In this document: in pieces, positions 37,692-44,674 of the stretch | How the letters are laid out: the number at the start of each line of letters is the position of its first letter | Numbering within the stretch: the first letter of the stretch is position 1 | Assembly (NCBI GenBank): GCA_050247255.1 | Contig: JBFWUM010000001.1 | Span: 1 to 64,000 of the forward strand | Direction of reading: 5' to 3' | Source: JBFWUM01 sp050247255 | Lineage (GTDB): Bacteria; Acidobacteriota; Vicinamibacteria; Vicinamibacterales; UBA2999 | DNA length: 64,000 nt | Notes under the pieces: model-generated | Told to the model about the DNA's origin: nothing | Databases searched by the model: none | Seen by the model: only the letters and a program-made list of their open reading frames with translations | Translations under genes and position numbers: made by a program

Positions 37692-39439
37692 TCCTCGGCC
37701 TGAACGCCTATCACGGTGACGTGTCGGCCGTCTTGTTACGCGATGGCCAGCTGATCGCCGCCCTCGAAGAAGAGCGGTTCGTCCGCGTCAAGCACGTCTC
37801 CGGCGTCCCGGCCGCGGCGATGCGCGCCTGTCTGGAGATGGGGGGAGTCGCCGCCGGCCGGATCGATGCCTTCGCGGTGTCACGCGACCCGCGGGCGCAT
37901 CTCTGGCGGAAGGCGCTGTTTGCGGCGACCCGTGCGCCGCGCCTGTCCATGATCCGCGACCGCGCGGCGAACGCCCTGTCGGTGTCCCGCCTCCCGGGCG
38001 ACATCGGCGCGGCGCTCGGCCTCGACGATCGTGACGTCGCCAGGCGGCTCCATCATGTCGAACACCACCGGGCCCACCTGGCGAGCACGTTCTTCGCCAG
38101 TCCGTTCGACGAGGCGGCCGTGTGCGCCGTCGACGGATTCGGCGACTTCGTCAGCACGTCGAGCGGCCACGGCGAGGGGACCCGGCTGACAATCGACAAC
38201 CGGGTGTTCTTCCCGCATTCGCTCGGCATGCTGTACCTCGCCGTCACCCAGTTCCTCGGCTTTCCCAACTACGGGGATGAGTTCAAGGTCATGGGGCTGG
38301 CGCCGTACGGCTCGCCCGATTACGTCCGCGAGCTGCGACAACTGGTCAACGTTGACGCCAGTGGCCAGGTCCGGCTCGACCTGCGCTACTTCAGCCACTG
38401 GAACGGCGGCGTGACGATGACGTGGGCGGGCGGCGCGCCGGCGATGGGCCCGGTCTTCACGCCCGCGCTTGGTGCGCTGCTCGGGGCGCCGAGACAGCCT
38501 GGTGAGCCGCTCGAGCCGCGCCACGAGGCCATCGCGGCGTCGCTGCAGGTCGTGCACGAGGAGGCGGTGTTCGCGATCCTTCGCGCGCTGCATCGGCGGC
38601 GGCCGACACCGCGCCTCTGTCTGGCCGGCGGGTGCGCGATGAACAGCGTCGCCAACGGCAAGATCCGGGCGCAAACCCCGTTCGAGGAGCTGTACATCCA
38701 GCCGGCATCTGGCGATAACGGCACCGCACTGGGGGCGGCCCTTCACGTCTGGCATGAGCGCGGCGGCCGCAAGCGGCTGCGGATGGAGCACGGCTACTGG
38801 GGCCCGGAATTCGCCGACGCCGATGTCGACGCCGCGCTCGACGGCCGCAACGCAGAGATCGCCGCTCGGAGCATCCGGCGCGCTTCGACGACGGATGTCG
38901 ACGCGCTCTGCGACTGGGCCGCCGGCCGCATCGCCGGGGGGCTGGTCGTCGGCTGGTTCCAGGGACGCATGGAGTGGGGCGCGCGCGCCCTCGGCAACCG
39001 CAGCATCGTCGCCGATCCGCGGCGGCGGGACATGCGCGACATCATCAACGCCCGGATCAAGTTCCGCGAGAAGTTTCGGCCGTTCGCGCCGTCGGTGCTC
39101 GAAGAGGCGGTGCACGACTACTTCGTCGACGCCTGCCTCGATCCCTTCATGATCCAGGTGTACCCGGTGCGTCCCGACAAACGGGACGTCATTCCCGCGG
39201 TCACCCATGTCGACGGTTCGGGACGGCTGCAGACCGTCTCACGGGCGCACAATCCCCGCTACTGGGGGCTCATCGATGCGTTTCGCCGCATCACCGGCGT
39301 TCCGGTCCTGCTGAATACCTCCTTCAACGAGAACGAGCCGATCGTGCTGACGCCGGCGGAGGCGCTCGACTGCTTCCTGCGCACCGACATGGACGTGCTG
39401 GTGATGGGAACCCGGACCCTCGAGAAGGCGCCGCGCTGA
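37685..39439 (+). CDS. NodU/CmcH family O-carbamoyltransferase
   Basis: This 584-residue protein matches the NodU/TobZ family. It starts L-I-L-G-L-N-A-Y-H-G-D-V-S-A, has E-E-E-R-F at about 33-37, H-H-R-A-H-L-A-S-T-F near 126-135 (the family His-rich motif), D-G-F-G-D near 155, and a C-terminal domain with W-G-A-R-A-L-G-N-R-S-I (about 430) and N-T-S-F-N. The family forms carbamoyl-adenylate from carbamoyl phosphate and ATP, then transfers the carbamoyl group to a sugar hydroxyl. The ATG at 37685 overlaps the stop of the preceding GT by 7 bases. It may cap the glycan with carbamate, a terminal signal that could be recognised by the Wzt C-terminal domain (inference). Confidence 0.93.
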   Translation: MLILGLNAYHGDVSAVLLRDGQLIAALEEERFVRVKHVSGVPAAAMRACLEMGGVAAGRIDAFAVSRDPRAHLWRKALFAATRAPRLSMIRDRAANALSVSRLPGDIGAALGLDDRDVARRLHHVEHHRAHLASTFFASPFDEAAVCAVDGFGDFVSTSSGHGEGTRLTIDNRVFFPHSLGMLYLAVTQFLGFPNYGDEFKVMGLAPYGSPDYVRELRQLVNVDASGQVRLDLRYFSHWNGGVTMTWAGGAPAMGPVFTPALGALLGAPRQPGEPLEPRHEAIAASLQVVHEEAVFAILRALHRRRPTPRLCLAGGCAMNSVANGKIRAQTPFEELYIQPASGDNGTALGAALHVWHERGGRKRLRMEHGYWGPEFADADVDAALDGRNAEIAARSIRRASTTDVDALCDWAAGRIAGGLVVGWFQGRMEWGARALGNRSIVADPRRRDMRDIINARIKFREKFRPFAPSVLEEAVHDYFVDACLDPFMIQVYPVRPDKRDVIPAVTHVDGSGRLQTVSRAHNPRYWGLIDAFRRITGVPVLLNTSFNENEPIVLTPAEALDCFLRTDMDVLVMGTRTLEKAPR

Positions 39440-39442
39440 GCC

Positions 39443-40648
39443 GTGCACGTCTGCTTCTTCAACCGCGCCTACTGGCCGGACCTCTCGGCCACCGGGCAGC
39501 TGCTCACCGAGATGGCCGAAGGGCTGGCCGCCCGCCACGGCTGGACGGTCACGGTCGTCACCGGTTATCCCCTGCGCACCGACGTCAGACCGTCTTCGCG
39601 CGAAGCGCGCAACGGCGTGACGATCGTGCGCGCCGCGGGCACGACGTTCTCGCCGCGCCGCTTTGCCGGCCGCGCGTCGAACTATGTCTCGTACTTCGGC
39701 TCGGCGGCGCTGCGTGGACTGACGGTACGCCGCCCCGACGTCGTCGTGGCGATGACCGACCCGCCGATCATCGGCCTTGCGGCGCTGGCGCTGGCGCGAC
39801 GCGCCGGGGCGCCGTTCGTGTCCTGGTGCCAGGACATCTTTCCCGAGGTCGCCGTCCTGCTCGAGGACTTCCAGAGCAGCGCGGTGAACCGCGCCCTCAG
39901 CGCCGTCAATCGCTTTCAGTTGTCGCAGGCGGCCGCGATCGTGGCGCTCGGCGAGACGATGAAGCACCGGCTGGTTACCGGCAAGGGCGCCGATCCGCAG
40001 CGCATCCACATCGTCGACAACTGGGCCGACTGCTCACAGATCACGCCGGGTGATCGCGTGACGTCCTGGGCCGAGGCGCAGGGGCTGGCCGACCGGTTCG
40101 TCGTGCTGCACGCGGGCAACCTGGGGCTGTCGCAGGACCTCGACAACCTGATGCATGCCGCGGCCCGGCTGCGCCGCCGGCCCGACATCCTGTTTCTATT
40201 CGTCGGTGGCGGCGTTCGCGAATCGGCGTTGCGAGCGCAGGCCGAGTCGCTGGGCCTCGACAACGTGCGCTTCGTGCCGCACCAGCCGAAGGACGCCATG
40301 CCGCCGTGGTATGCCGCATCGGACGTGTCGCTGATTTCGCTGCGGCGCGGCCTGGCCGGCGTCATCGTCCCGAGCAAGACCTACAGCGCGCTGGCCGCCG
40401 GCCGGGCCTGCATCGCCGCGGTCGAGCCGGAGTGTGAAGTGGCGGGGCTCGTGACCGCGGCGGCGTGCGGCCTCGTGGTGGCGCCGGGCGATCCGGACGC
40501 GCTGGCCAGGGCCATCGAGTCGCTGGCCGACGATCGTCCGCGCGCGGCGGCGATGGGGCGTCGGGCCCGCGCCGCCGCGCTGCAGTTCGACCTGCCGCGG
40601 CAGGTCGCCCGGTTCGACGCCGTGCTGCGGAGTGTCGCCAGACGGTGA
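39443..40648 (+). CDS. WbuB-like family 4 glycosyltransferase
   Basis: This 401-residue GT-B protein begins H-V-C-F-F-N-R-A-Y-W-P-D-L-S-A-T-G-Q-L (about 2-20), typical of the WbuB/WcaI-like group that transfers fucosamine or similar 6-deoxy amino sugars. It has the N-terminal M-T-D-P-P segment near 110, and V-V-L-H-A-G-N-L-G-L-S-Q-D near 220. The C-terminal P-S-K-T-Y-S-A-L-A-A-G-R substitutes for the E-x7-E motif, as in WbuB proteins. The GTG at 39443 is 3 bases after the preceding stop. The predicted sugar is a guess from the family. Confidence 0.88.
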   Translation: MHVCFFNRAYWPDLSATGQLLTEMAEGLAARHGWTVTVVTGYPLRTDVRPSSREARNGVTIVRAAGTTFSPRRFAGRASNYVSYFGSAALRGLTVRRPDVVVAMTDPPIIGLAALALARRAGAPFVSWCQDIFPEVAVLLEDFQSSAVNRALSAVNRFQLSQAAAIVALGETMKHRLVTGKGADPQRIHIVDNWADCSQITPGDRVTSWAEAQGLADRFVVLHAGNLGLSQDLDNLMHAAARLRRRPDILFLFVGGGVRESALRAQAESLGLDNVRFVPHQPKDAMPPWYAASDVSLISLRRGLAGVIVPSKTYSALAAGRACIAAVEPECEVAGLVTAAACGLVVAPGDPDALARAIESLADDRPRAAAMGRRARAAALQFDLPRQVARFDAVLRSVARR

Positions 40649-41247
40649 GCAAGCGGCTGCTCGACATCGTGCTCTCGGCCGCGGGTCTGATCCTGCTGTC
40701 GCCGCTCTGGCTGGCCATTGCCGCCGCGATCAAGGCCGGCGATGGCGGCCCGGTGCTCTTCCGGCAGCCGCGCGTCGGGCGCGACGGACGCCCGTTTGTC
40801 GCCTACAAGTTCCGGTCGATGGTGCCCGATGCGGCGCGGCTGCCGCCGCGCCAGGCCACCGCGGACGATCCGCGAGTGACGCCGGTCGGCCGCCTGCTCC
40901 GGGCGACGGCGCTCGACGAGCTGCCGCAGTTGGTGAACATCCTCCGCGGCGACATGAGCGTTGTCGGGCCCCGCCCCTTGATGCCGGGCGAGATCGAGGT
41001 CCGCGGCACCGGGGAGGTCACCGCGCTGGCGGAGGTGCCGGGCTACGCCGCGCGCCATCAGGTCCGCCCCGGACTGACCGGCCTGTCGCAGGTCTATGCG
41101 CCACGGGACGCGCTGCGCGCCCGCAAGTTCCGACTCGATGCGCTCTACGTTCGACGACAGACGCTCTGTTTCGACCTGTATTTGATCCTCATGTCTTTCT
41201 GGATTACCGCGCGCGGTCGATGGGAAACGCGCGAACGCAAGTTCTGA
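40645..41247 (+). CDS. Priming monotopic phosphoglycosyl transferase (sugar transferase)
   Basis: This is a 200-residue enzyme with one N-terminal hydrophobic segment (L-L-D-I-V-L-S-A-A-G-L-I-L-L-S-P-L) forming the reentrant membrane helix, then Y-K-F-R-S-M (about 53-58), the catalytic D-E in A-L-D-E-L-P-Q-L (about 91) and V-V-G-P-R-P-L (about 108-114). It would transfer a sugar 1-phosphate from a UDP-sugar to undecaprenyl phosphate, the first step of repeat-unit assembly. It belongs to the short PglC-like group rather than the large WcaJ-like group. The GTG at 40645 overlaps the preceding stop. It is the last gene of the operon; a strong -10 box and palindrome pair follow within 20 bases. 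Confidence 0.93.
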   Translation: MSKRLLDIVLSAAGLILLSPLWLAIAAAIKAGDGGPVLFRQPRVGRDGRPFVAYKFRSMVPDAARLPPRQATADDPRVTPVGRLLRATALDELPQLVNILRGDMSVVGPRPLMPGEIEVRGTGEVTALAEVPGYAARHQVRPGLTGLSQVYAPRDALRARKFRLDALYVRRQTLCFDLYLILMSFWITARGRWETRERKF

Positions 41248-41249
41248 TC

Positions 41250-41278
41250 GGCCGGCCGTTATAATGTCCGGGCCGGCC
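41250..41278 (+). promoter_or_regulatory. Promoter with flanking GGCCGGCC palindromes, ahead of the lasso operon
   Basis: A perfect TATAAT at 41260-41265 lies between two identical 8-base palindromes GGCCGGCC (41250-41257 and 41271-41278), whose centres are 21 bases apart, two turns of the helix. Transcription from this -10 would begin near 41272 and supply a separate mRNA for the RiPP operon (first ATG at 41294). No clear -35 was found, so activation by a regulator bound at the palindromes is possible. The same bases can also form a hairpin in RNA from upstream; it has no U-run. Confidence 0.5.
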
Positions 41279-41293
41279 CGGCTGGCAGCGTCG

Positions 41294-42454
41294 ATGCTGG
41301 ATGTCGCAATCATTGGAGGCGGGCCCGGAGGCCTGTACACCGGCCTGCAGCTTGCCGAGGCCGGGTACCGCGTTGCCGTGTTCGAAGAACACGACGGCAT
41401 TGGACAGCCCGTCCATTGTACCGGGGTGCTCGCCGGCGAGGCGTTCGCCGAGTTCGGCCTGCCTCAATCGTGCGTGCTCAACGAGCTGGCGACAGCACGC
41501 TTCTTTGGTCCCGGCGGCGCCGAGTTGTCGTACACCACGCCGCGTACGGAAGCGATCGTCGTCGATCGAGCGGCGCTCGACCGCTCGCTGGCGGAACGTG
41601 CCACCGCGGCGGGCGTCGAACTGCACCTCGGCGCGCGCGTCATCGGCGTCGAGCGCGAATCGCGGTGCATGGTGGTCCAGCGCGCCAGCGAGCGTGTCCA
41701 GGCGCGGGCCGTCGTCCTGGCGTGCGGCGCCAGCTACGGGCTGCAGCGCCGGCTCGGGCTCGGCATGCCGCCGGTCTCGCTGAACTCTGCGCAGCTCGAA
41801 CTCCCGGCCTCCCGCAGCGGCGACGTCGAGGTCTACTTCGGCGCCGACGTCGCGCCGCGCGGTTTCGCCTGGACGGTGCCCGTGATGCGCCCTGCCGGCC
41901 ACTTCGTGCGGGTCGGGTTGATGGGGCATGGGGACCCGTCGGCCAGCTTCAGGCGCTTCTTCGAGCGGATGGCCCCGTCGTGGGGCATTCCGCTGGCGGA
42001 CCCGCCGGAGCCCCGGAAGCGTTTCCTCCCGCTGGCGTCGTTGCCGCGCACGTTCGGCGATCGGCTCCTGGCCGTCGGCGATGCCGCTGGCCTGGTGAAG
42101 CCGACGACCGGGGGCGGCATCTATTACAGCCTGGTGAGCGCGCGGCTGGCCGCCGAGACGCTGGCGCCGGCGCTGGCAGCCGATCGCCTCGATGCGCGGA
42201 CGCTGTCGACGTTCCAGGATCGGTGGCGGCAGCGGCTCGGGCCTGAGCTGCGCGCCCAGCTGGCCCTTCGCATGCTGGCGCAGCGCCTGTCAGACGATGA
42301 AATCGATAGCCTGTTCGAGCTGGCGCGGACCAATGGCGTCATGCCGCTCATCCACCGGGCCGCCCAGTTCAACCAGCACCGCCACCTGATCGCCGAGCTG
42401 TTCCGGCACATCCCGGCGCGCCGGCTCCTGTTCCGCAGGCTGCTGCCGGTATGA
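41294..42454 (+). CDS. FAD-dependent oxidoreductase (geranylgeranyl-reductase family)
   Basis: The 386-residue flavoprotein starts L-D-V-A-I-I-G-G-G-P-G-G-L-Y-T-G (FAD Rossmann G-x-G-x-x-G, residues 8-13) and has the second FAD motif L-L-A-V-G-D-A-A-G-L-V-K-P-T-T-G-G-G-I near 260-278, the signature of the geranylgeranyl-reductase group. I chose the ATG at 41294 because it lies 22 bases after the likely transcription start; the ATG at 41264 overlaps the -10 box. It is translationally coupled to the PqqD-like gene (ATGA). The reaction is unknown; by family it is likely to reduce or oxidise C-C bonds. Association with a lasso-type precursor is unusual and suggests a peptide-modifying or redox maturation step. 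Confidence 0.8.
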   Translation: MLDVAIIGGGPGGLYTGLQLAEAGYRVAVFEEHDGIGQPVHCTGVLAGEAFAEFGLPQSCVLNELATARFFGPGGAELSYTTPRTEAIVVDRAALDRSLAERATAAGVELHLGARVIGVERESRCMVVQRASERVQARAVVLACGASYGLQRRLGLGMPPVSLNSAQLELPASRSGDVEVYFGADVAPRGFAWTVPVMRPAGHFVRVGLMGHGDPSASFRRFFERMAPSWGIPLADPPEPRKRFLPLASLPRTFGDRLLAVGDAAGLVKPTTGGGIYYSLVSARLAAETLAPALAADRLDARTLSTFQDRWRQRLGPELRAQLALRMLAQRLSDDEIDSLFELARTNGVMPLIHRAAQFNQHRHLIAELFRHIPARRLLFRRLLPV

Positions 42455-42741
42455 GCCCGGTTCACCGCGACGCGCGGCTCCGGGTCCCCGATGACGTCGT
42501 CTTCCGCGAGATCGCGGGCGAGTCGATGATCCTCCACCTCGGGTCCGGCATCTATTTCGGCCTCGATGGCGTCGGCACGCGCGCCTGGCAATTGCTGGCC
42601 GAGCACGGATCGATCGAGGGGGTCGTCTCGGCGATGGCCACCGAGTTCGATGCCGACGCCTCGACCATTTCCGCGGACGTGACCGCCCTGGTCAACGAAC
42701 TCCTCCGCAAGCACCTCCTCGAGATCACACCCGACCCGTGA
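42451..42741 (+). CDS. PqqD-family RiPP recognition element protein (lasso B1-like)
   Basis: The 96-residue protein has a PqqD-like fold pattern: an N-terminal beta-strand region (F-R-E-I-A-G-E-S-M-I-L-H-L-G-S-G-I-Y-F), a turn with G-L-D-G-V-G-T-R-A-W-Q-L-L (about 38-50), and three helices, ending in L-L-R-K-H-L-L. It would bind the leader peptide and present it to the processing enzymes, as LarB1 or PqqD do. The ATG overlaps the stop of the flavoprotein (ATGA), and its stop overlaps the GTG of the cyclase gene, so the three are translationally coupled. This is the expected size for lasso B1 proteins. Confidence 0.88.
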   Translation: MSPVHRDARLRVPDDVVFREIAGESMILHLGSGIYFGLDGVGTRAWQLLAEHGSIEGVVSAMATEFDADASTISADVTALVNELLRKHLLEITPDP

Positions 42742-44474
42742 GCGGTCTCGGCGGCGTGCTCTACCTGGACGCCGGGCCTGCCACCGCAGGCGACGTGTCT
42801 CCGCTGCTGGCGGCGCAGGCGCATCGCGGCCCGGACGGTACGGCACTCGCCGTTGCCGGCAGCGTGGCCCTTGGTGTTGCGCGGCTGCGCACGATGCCGG
42901 ACCACCTCGACATCGTCGAAACTGCCGATGGCCTGGTCGCGGCGATGGATGGTTGCGTTGACGATCGGCGCGCGTTGGCGGAAACGCTGAACGTCGGCGG
43001 TGCACCCTCAGGACTGGAGCTGATCCTCGAGGGGTACCGGCGCTGGGGCATCGGCGTCGTTGACAGGCTCGTCGGCGAGTGTGCCGTCGTCCTCTGGGAT
43101 GCGCGTCTCCGGCGTCTCGTGTTGTTCAGAGACGTGATTGGCATGCGGCCGCTCTGTTACCGCGTTGCCGGTTCGCGGCTGCTCATCGCTTCGGAGCCGC
43201 AGGCGCTGGCGCGGACCCTGCCCACCAGCGTGAATGAGGGTTACCTCGCCGAGCATCTGGCGGACGATGTGGCGAGCCGAGACGAGACTCTCTTCAGGGA
43301 TGTCTACCGCGTGCCGCCCGGCGATGTCGTTCTCCACGAGCGCGGGCGCCTGCGGCGCTCGCGCTACTGGCACCCGGCAGCAAAGACGATCCGCTATCGC
43401 CGGCCGGACGACTACCTCGAACACTTCCGGGAGTTGTTCGGCCACGCCGTCGAGGATCGATTGCCGGCCACTGGCGCGGCGCTGACGCTCAGCGGCGGCA
43501 TCGATTCGTCAATCGTCGCCGCCGAGGTCGCGGCGATGCGCGCGGACGGACACGCGGGCGCGGCCGCGACAGCGGCGCTGACGCTGTCGCACCCGGGGCG
43601 GCCTGAAGACGAAACCGGCCGTGCCGCCGAGACGGCAGCTCGACTCGAGATGCCCTGGAGGTCGGCGGCGGCGCTGGTTCCCGGGGAAGAGTATTTCGCG
43701 GAGGCTGCCCGCCGCGCGGCGGATCTGCCGGAACCACCCACCGCGGCGAGCGCGCGTCCCCTGCGCGACGCCGTGCGCGCTTCCGGTCACCGGGTGGTGT
43801 TGACCGGGTACGGCGGCGACGAATGGTTCTCGGCACATCAGGAGCCGCGGCATCTGCGGGCCTGGCACCGCGCGCCCGCATGGAGCCGCCGAGCGATCCG
43901 CCGCCTGCTCGGTCGTTCGAAGGTCCCGGCGTGGATTGATCGGGGCTTTGCCGCCAGGGTGGACCTGGCCCGCCGGCTCGGGCACTGGGAGCCAGAGGTG
44001 CGGCTGCCGACTGGGGCAGCGACGCGGCTGTTCCATGGCGCGATGCACGGGGAACTGCTCTGGCGGCGCGAATTGGCCGAACGGCTTGCCGCCTGGGCAG
44101 GCTTTGAAGAGCGGTCACCGCTCTTCGATCGCCGCGTGGTCGAGTTCGCGTGCGCCCTGCCAAACGACGTGCGCGCGCGTGACGGGGTCAACAAGTGGAT
44201 CCTGCGACGCGCCTACCGGGCCGTGTTGCCGCCGTGGGCGGCGAATCCGCCCGCCGCAGCAGGTTTCAACTGGATTGTCGCTGATTGCCTGCAGCGGTTC
44301 GGTGGGATTGACCGGGTGGAACGGTCCGCGGCGGCGCGCAATGGCTGGCTGGACAGCGCGGCCCTGCGGCAGTTGCATCACGATCTCGAAGCCGGGAACC
44401 CGGGGAGCGTCCTGCCGCTCTGGAACGCGCTTGCCGTCTCATACTTTCTCGACAGCGTCTCCCTCCCGCGTTGA
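42738..44474 (+). CDS. Asparagine synthase-like lasso peptide cyclase (C protein)
   Basis: The 578-residue protein has a class II glutamine amidotransferase-like N-terminus with H-R-G-P-D-G (about 31-36), but the N-terminus is M-S-G-L-G-G: the essential Cys at position 2 is missing, so it cannot make ammonia from glutamine. The ATP-PP loop is present as L-S-G-G-I-D-S-S (about 252-259). This loss is typical of lasso cyclases (McjC) and beta-lactam synthetases, which adenylate a carboxylate and form an intramolecular amide. The GTG at 42738 is coupled to the PqqD-like gene (GTGA). It likely adenylates the ring Glu side chain of the precursor encoded 39 bases downstream. Function assigned by domain and context. 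Confidence 0.88.
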   Translation: MSGLGGVLYLDAGPATAGDVSPLLAAQAHRGPDGTALAVAGSVALGVARLRTMPDHLDIVETADGLVAAMDGCVDDRRALAETLNVGGAPSGLELILEGYRRWGIGVVDRLVGECAVVLWDARLRRLVLFRDVIGMRPLCYRVAGSRLLIASEPQALARTLPTSVNEGYLAEHLADDVASRDETLFRDVYRVPPGDVVLHERGRLRRSRYWHPAAKTIRYRRPDDYLEHFRELFGHAVEDRLPATGAALTLSGGIDSSIVAAEVAAMRADGHAGAAATAALTLSHPGRPEDETGRAAETAARLEMPWRSAAALVPGEEYFAEAARRAADLPEPPTAASARPLRDAVRASGHRVVLTGYGGDEWFSAHQEPRHLRAWHRAPAWSRRAIRRLLGRSKVPAWIDRGFAARVDLARRLGHWEPEVRLPTGAATRLFHGAMHGELLWRRELAERLAAWAGFEERSPLFDRRVVEFACALPNDVRARDGVNKWILRRAYRAVLPPWAANPPAAAGFNWIVADCLQRFGGIDRVERSAAARNGWLDSAALRQLHHDLEAGNPGSVLPLWNALAVSYFLDSVSLPR

Positions 44475-44499
44475 AATGCCCCCATCGGGCGGGTACCAT
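44471..44499 (+). promoter_or_regulatory. Candidate promoter for the precursor peptide gene
   Basis: TTGAAA at 44471-44476 is followed by a 17-base spacer and TACCAT at 44494-44499. Both are four- or five-of-six matches to sigma-70 boxes with ideal spacing. Transcription would begin near 44506, 8 bases before the precursor ATG, so the precursor could be transcribed on its own at a higher level than the enzymes. The -35 box overlaps the cyclase stop codon. This is a sequence match only. Confidence 0.35.
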
Positions 44500-44513
44500 A
44501 GCGCCGAGGCCAT

Positions 44514-44666
44514 ATGACCACACCCCATGAACCCAAGCGCACCGGCCAGGAGAAGCGCCCTTACCATCGGCCGAAGCTGACCGAGTACGGGTCGGTCGCC
44601 AAGCTGACCAGGACCGGGGCCGGCACCATCCTCGAAGGGTCGTCGCCGAACAAGATGATGATGTAG
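44514..44666 (+). CDS. Lasso peptide precursor (50 aa)
   Basis: The ATG at 44514 is preceded by a GAGG at 44506-44509 and encodes a 50-residue peptide. The leader contains the lasso motif YHRPKLTEYGSVAKLT (residues 17-32): Y17, P20, L22, G26 and T32 fit YxxPxLxxxGxxxxxT, the B1-binding motif. The conserved Thr is usually the second-last leader residue, so cleavage should follow R33, leaving the core TGAGTILEGSSPNKMMM (17 aa). Glu at core position 8 would close an 8-residue macrolactam with the N-terminal amine. This matches the microcin J25 spacing (LTK then GGAGHVPE). Threonine at core position 1 instead of glycine and three C-terminal methionines are unusual. The gene is too short for routine gene finding. 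Confidence 0.85.
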   Translation: MTTPHEPKRTGQEKRPYHRPKLTEYGSVAKLTRTGAGTILEGSSPNKMMM

Positions 44667-44674
44667 CCTGCGCC

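Noticed and set aside
41250..41278. GGCCGGCC hairpin as an intrinsic terminator of the exopolysaccharide operon
   Set aside because: There is no U-run after the stem, and a perfect TATAAT lies in the loop, so a promoter or operator reading is preferred.
42738..44474. Asparagine-synthase-like gene as a metabolic asparagine synthetase (asnB)
   Set aside because: The catalytic Cys2 of the glutaminase domain is absent, and the gene is coupled to a PqqD-like gene and followed by a lasso precursor, which fits a lasso cyclase.
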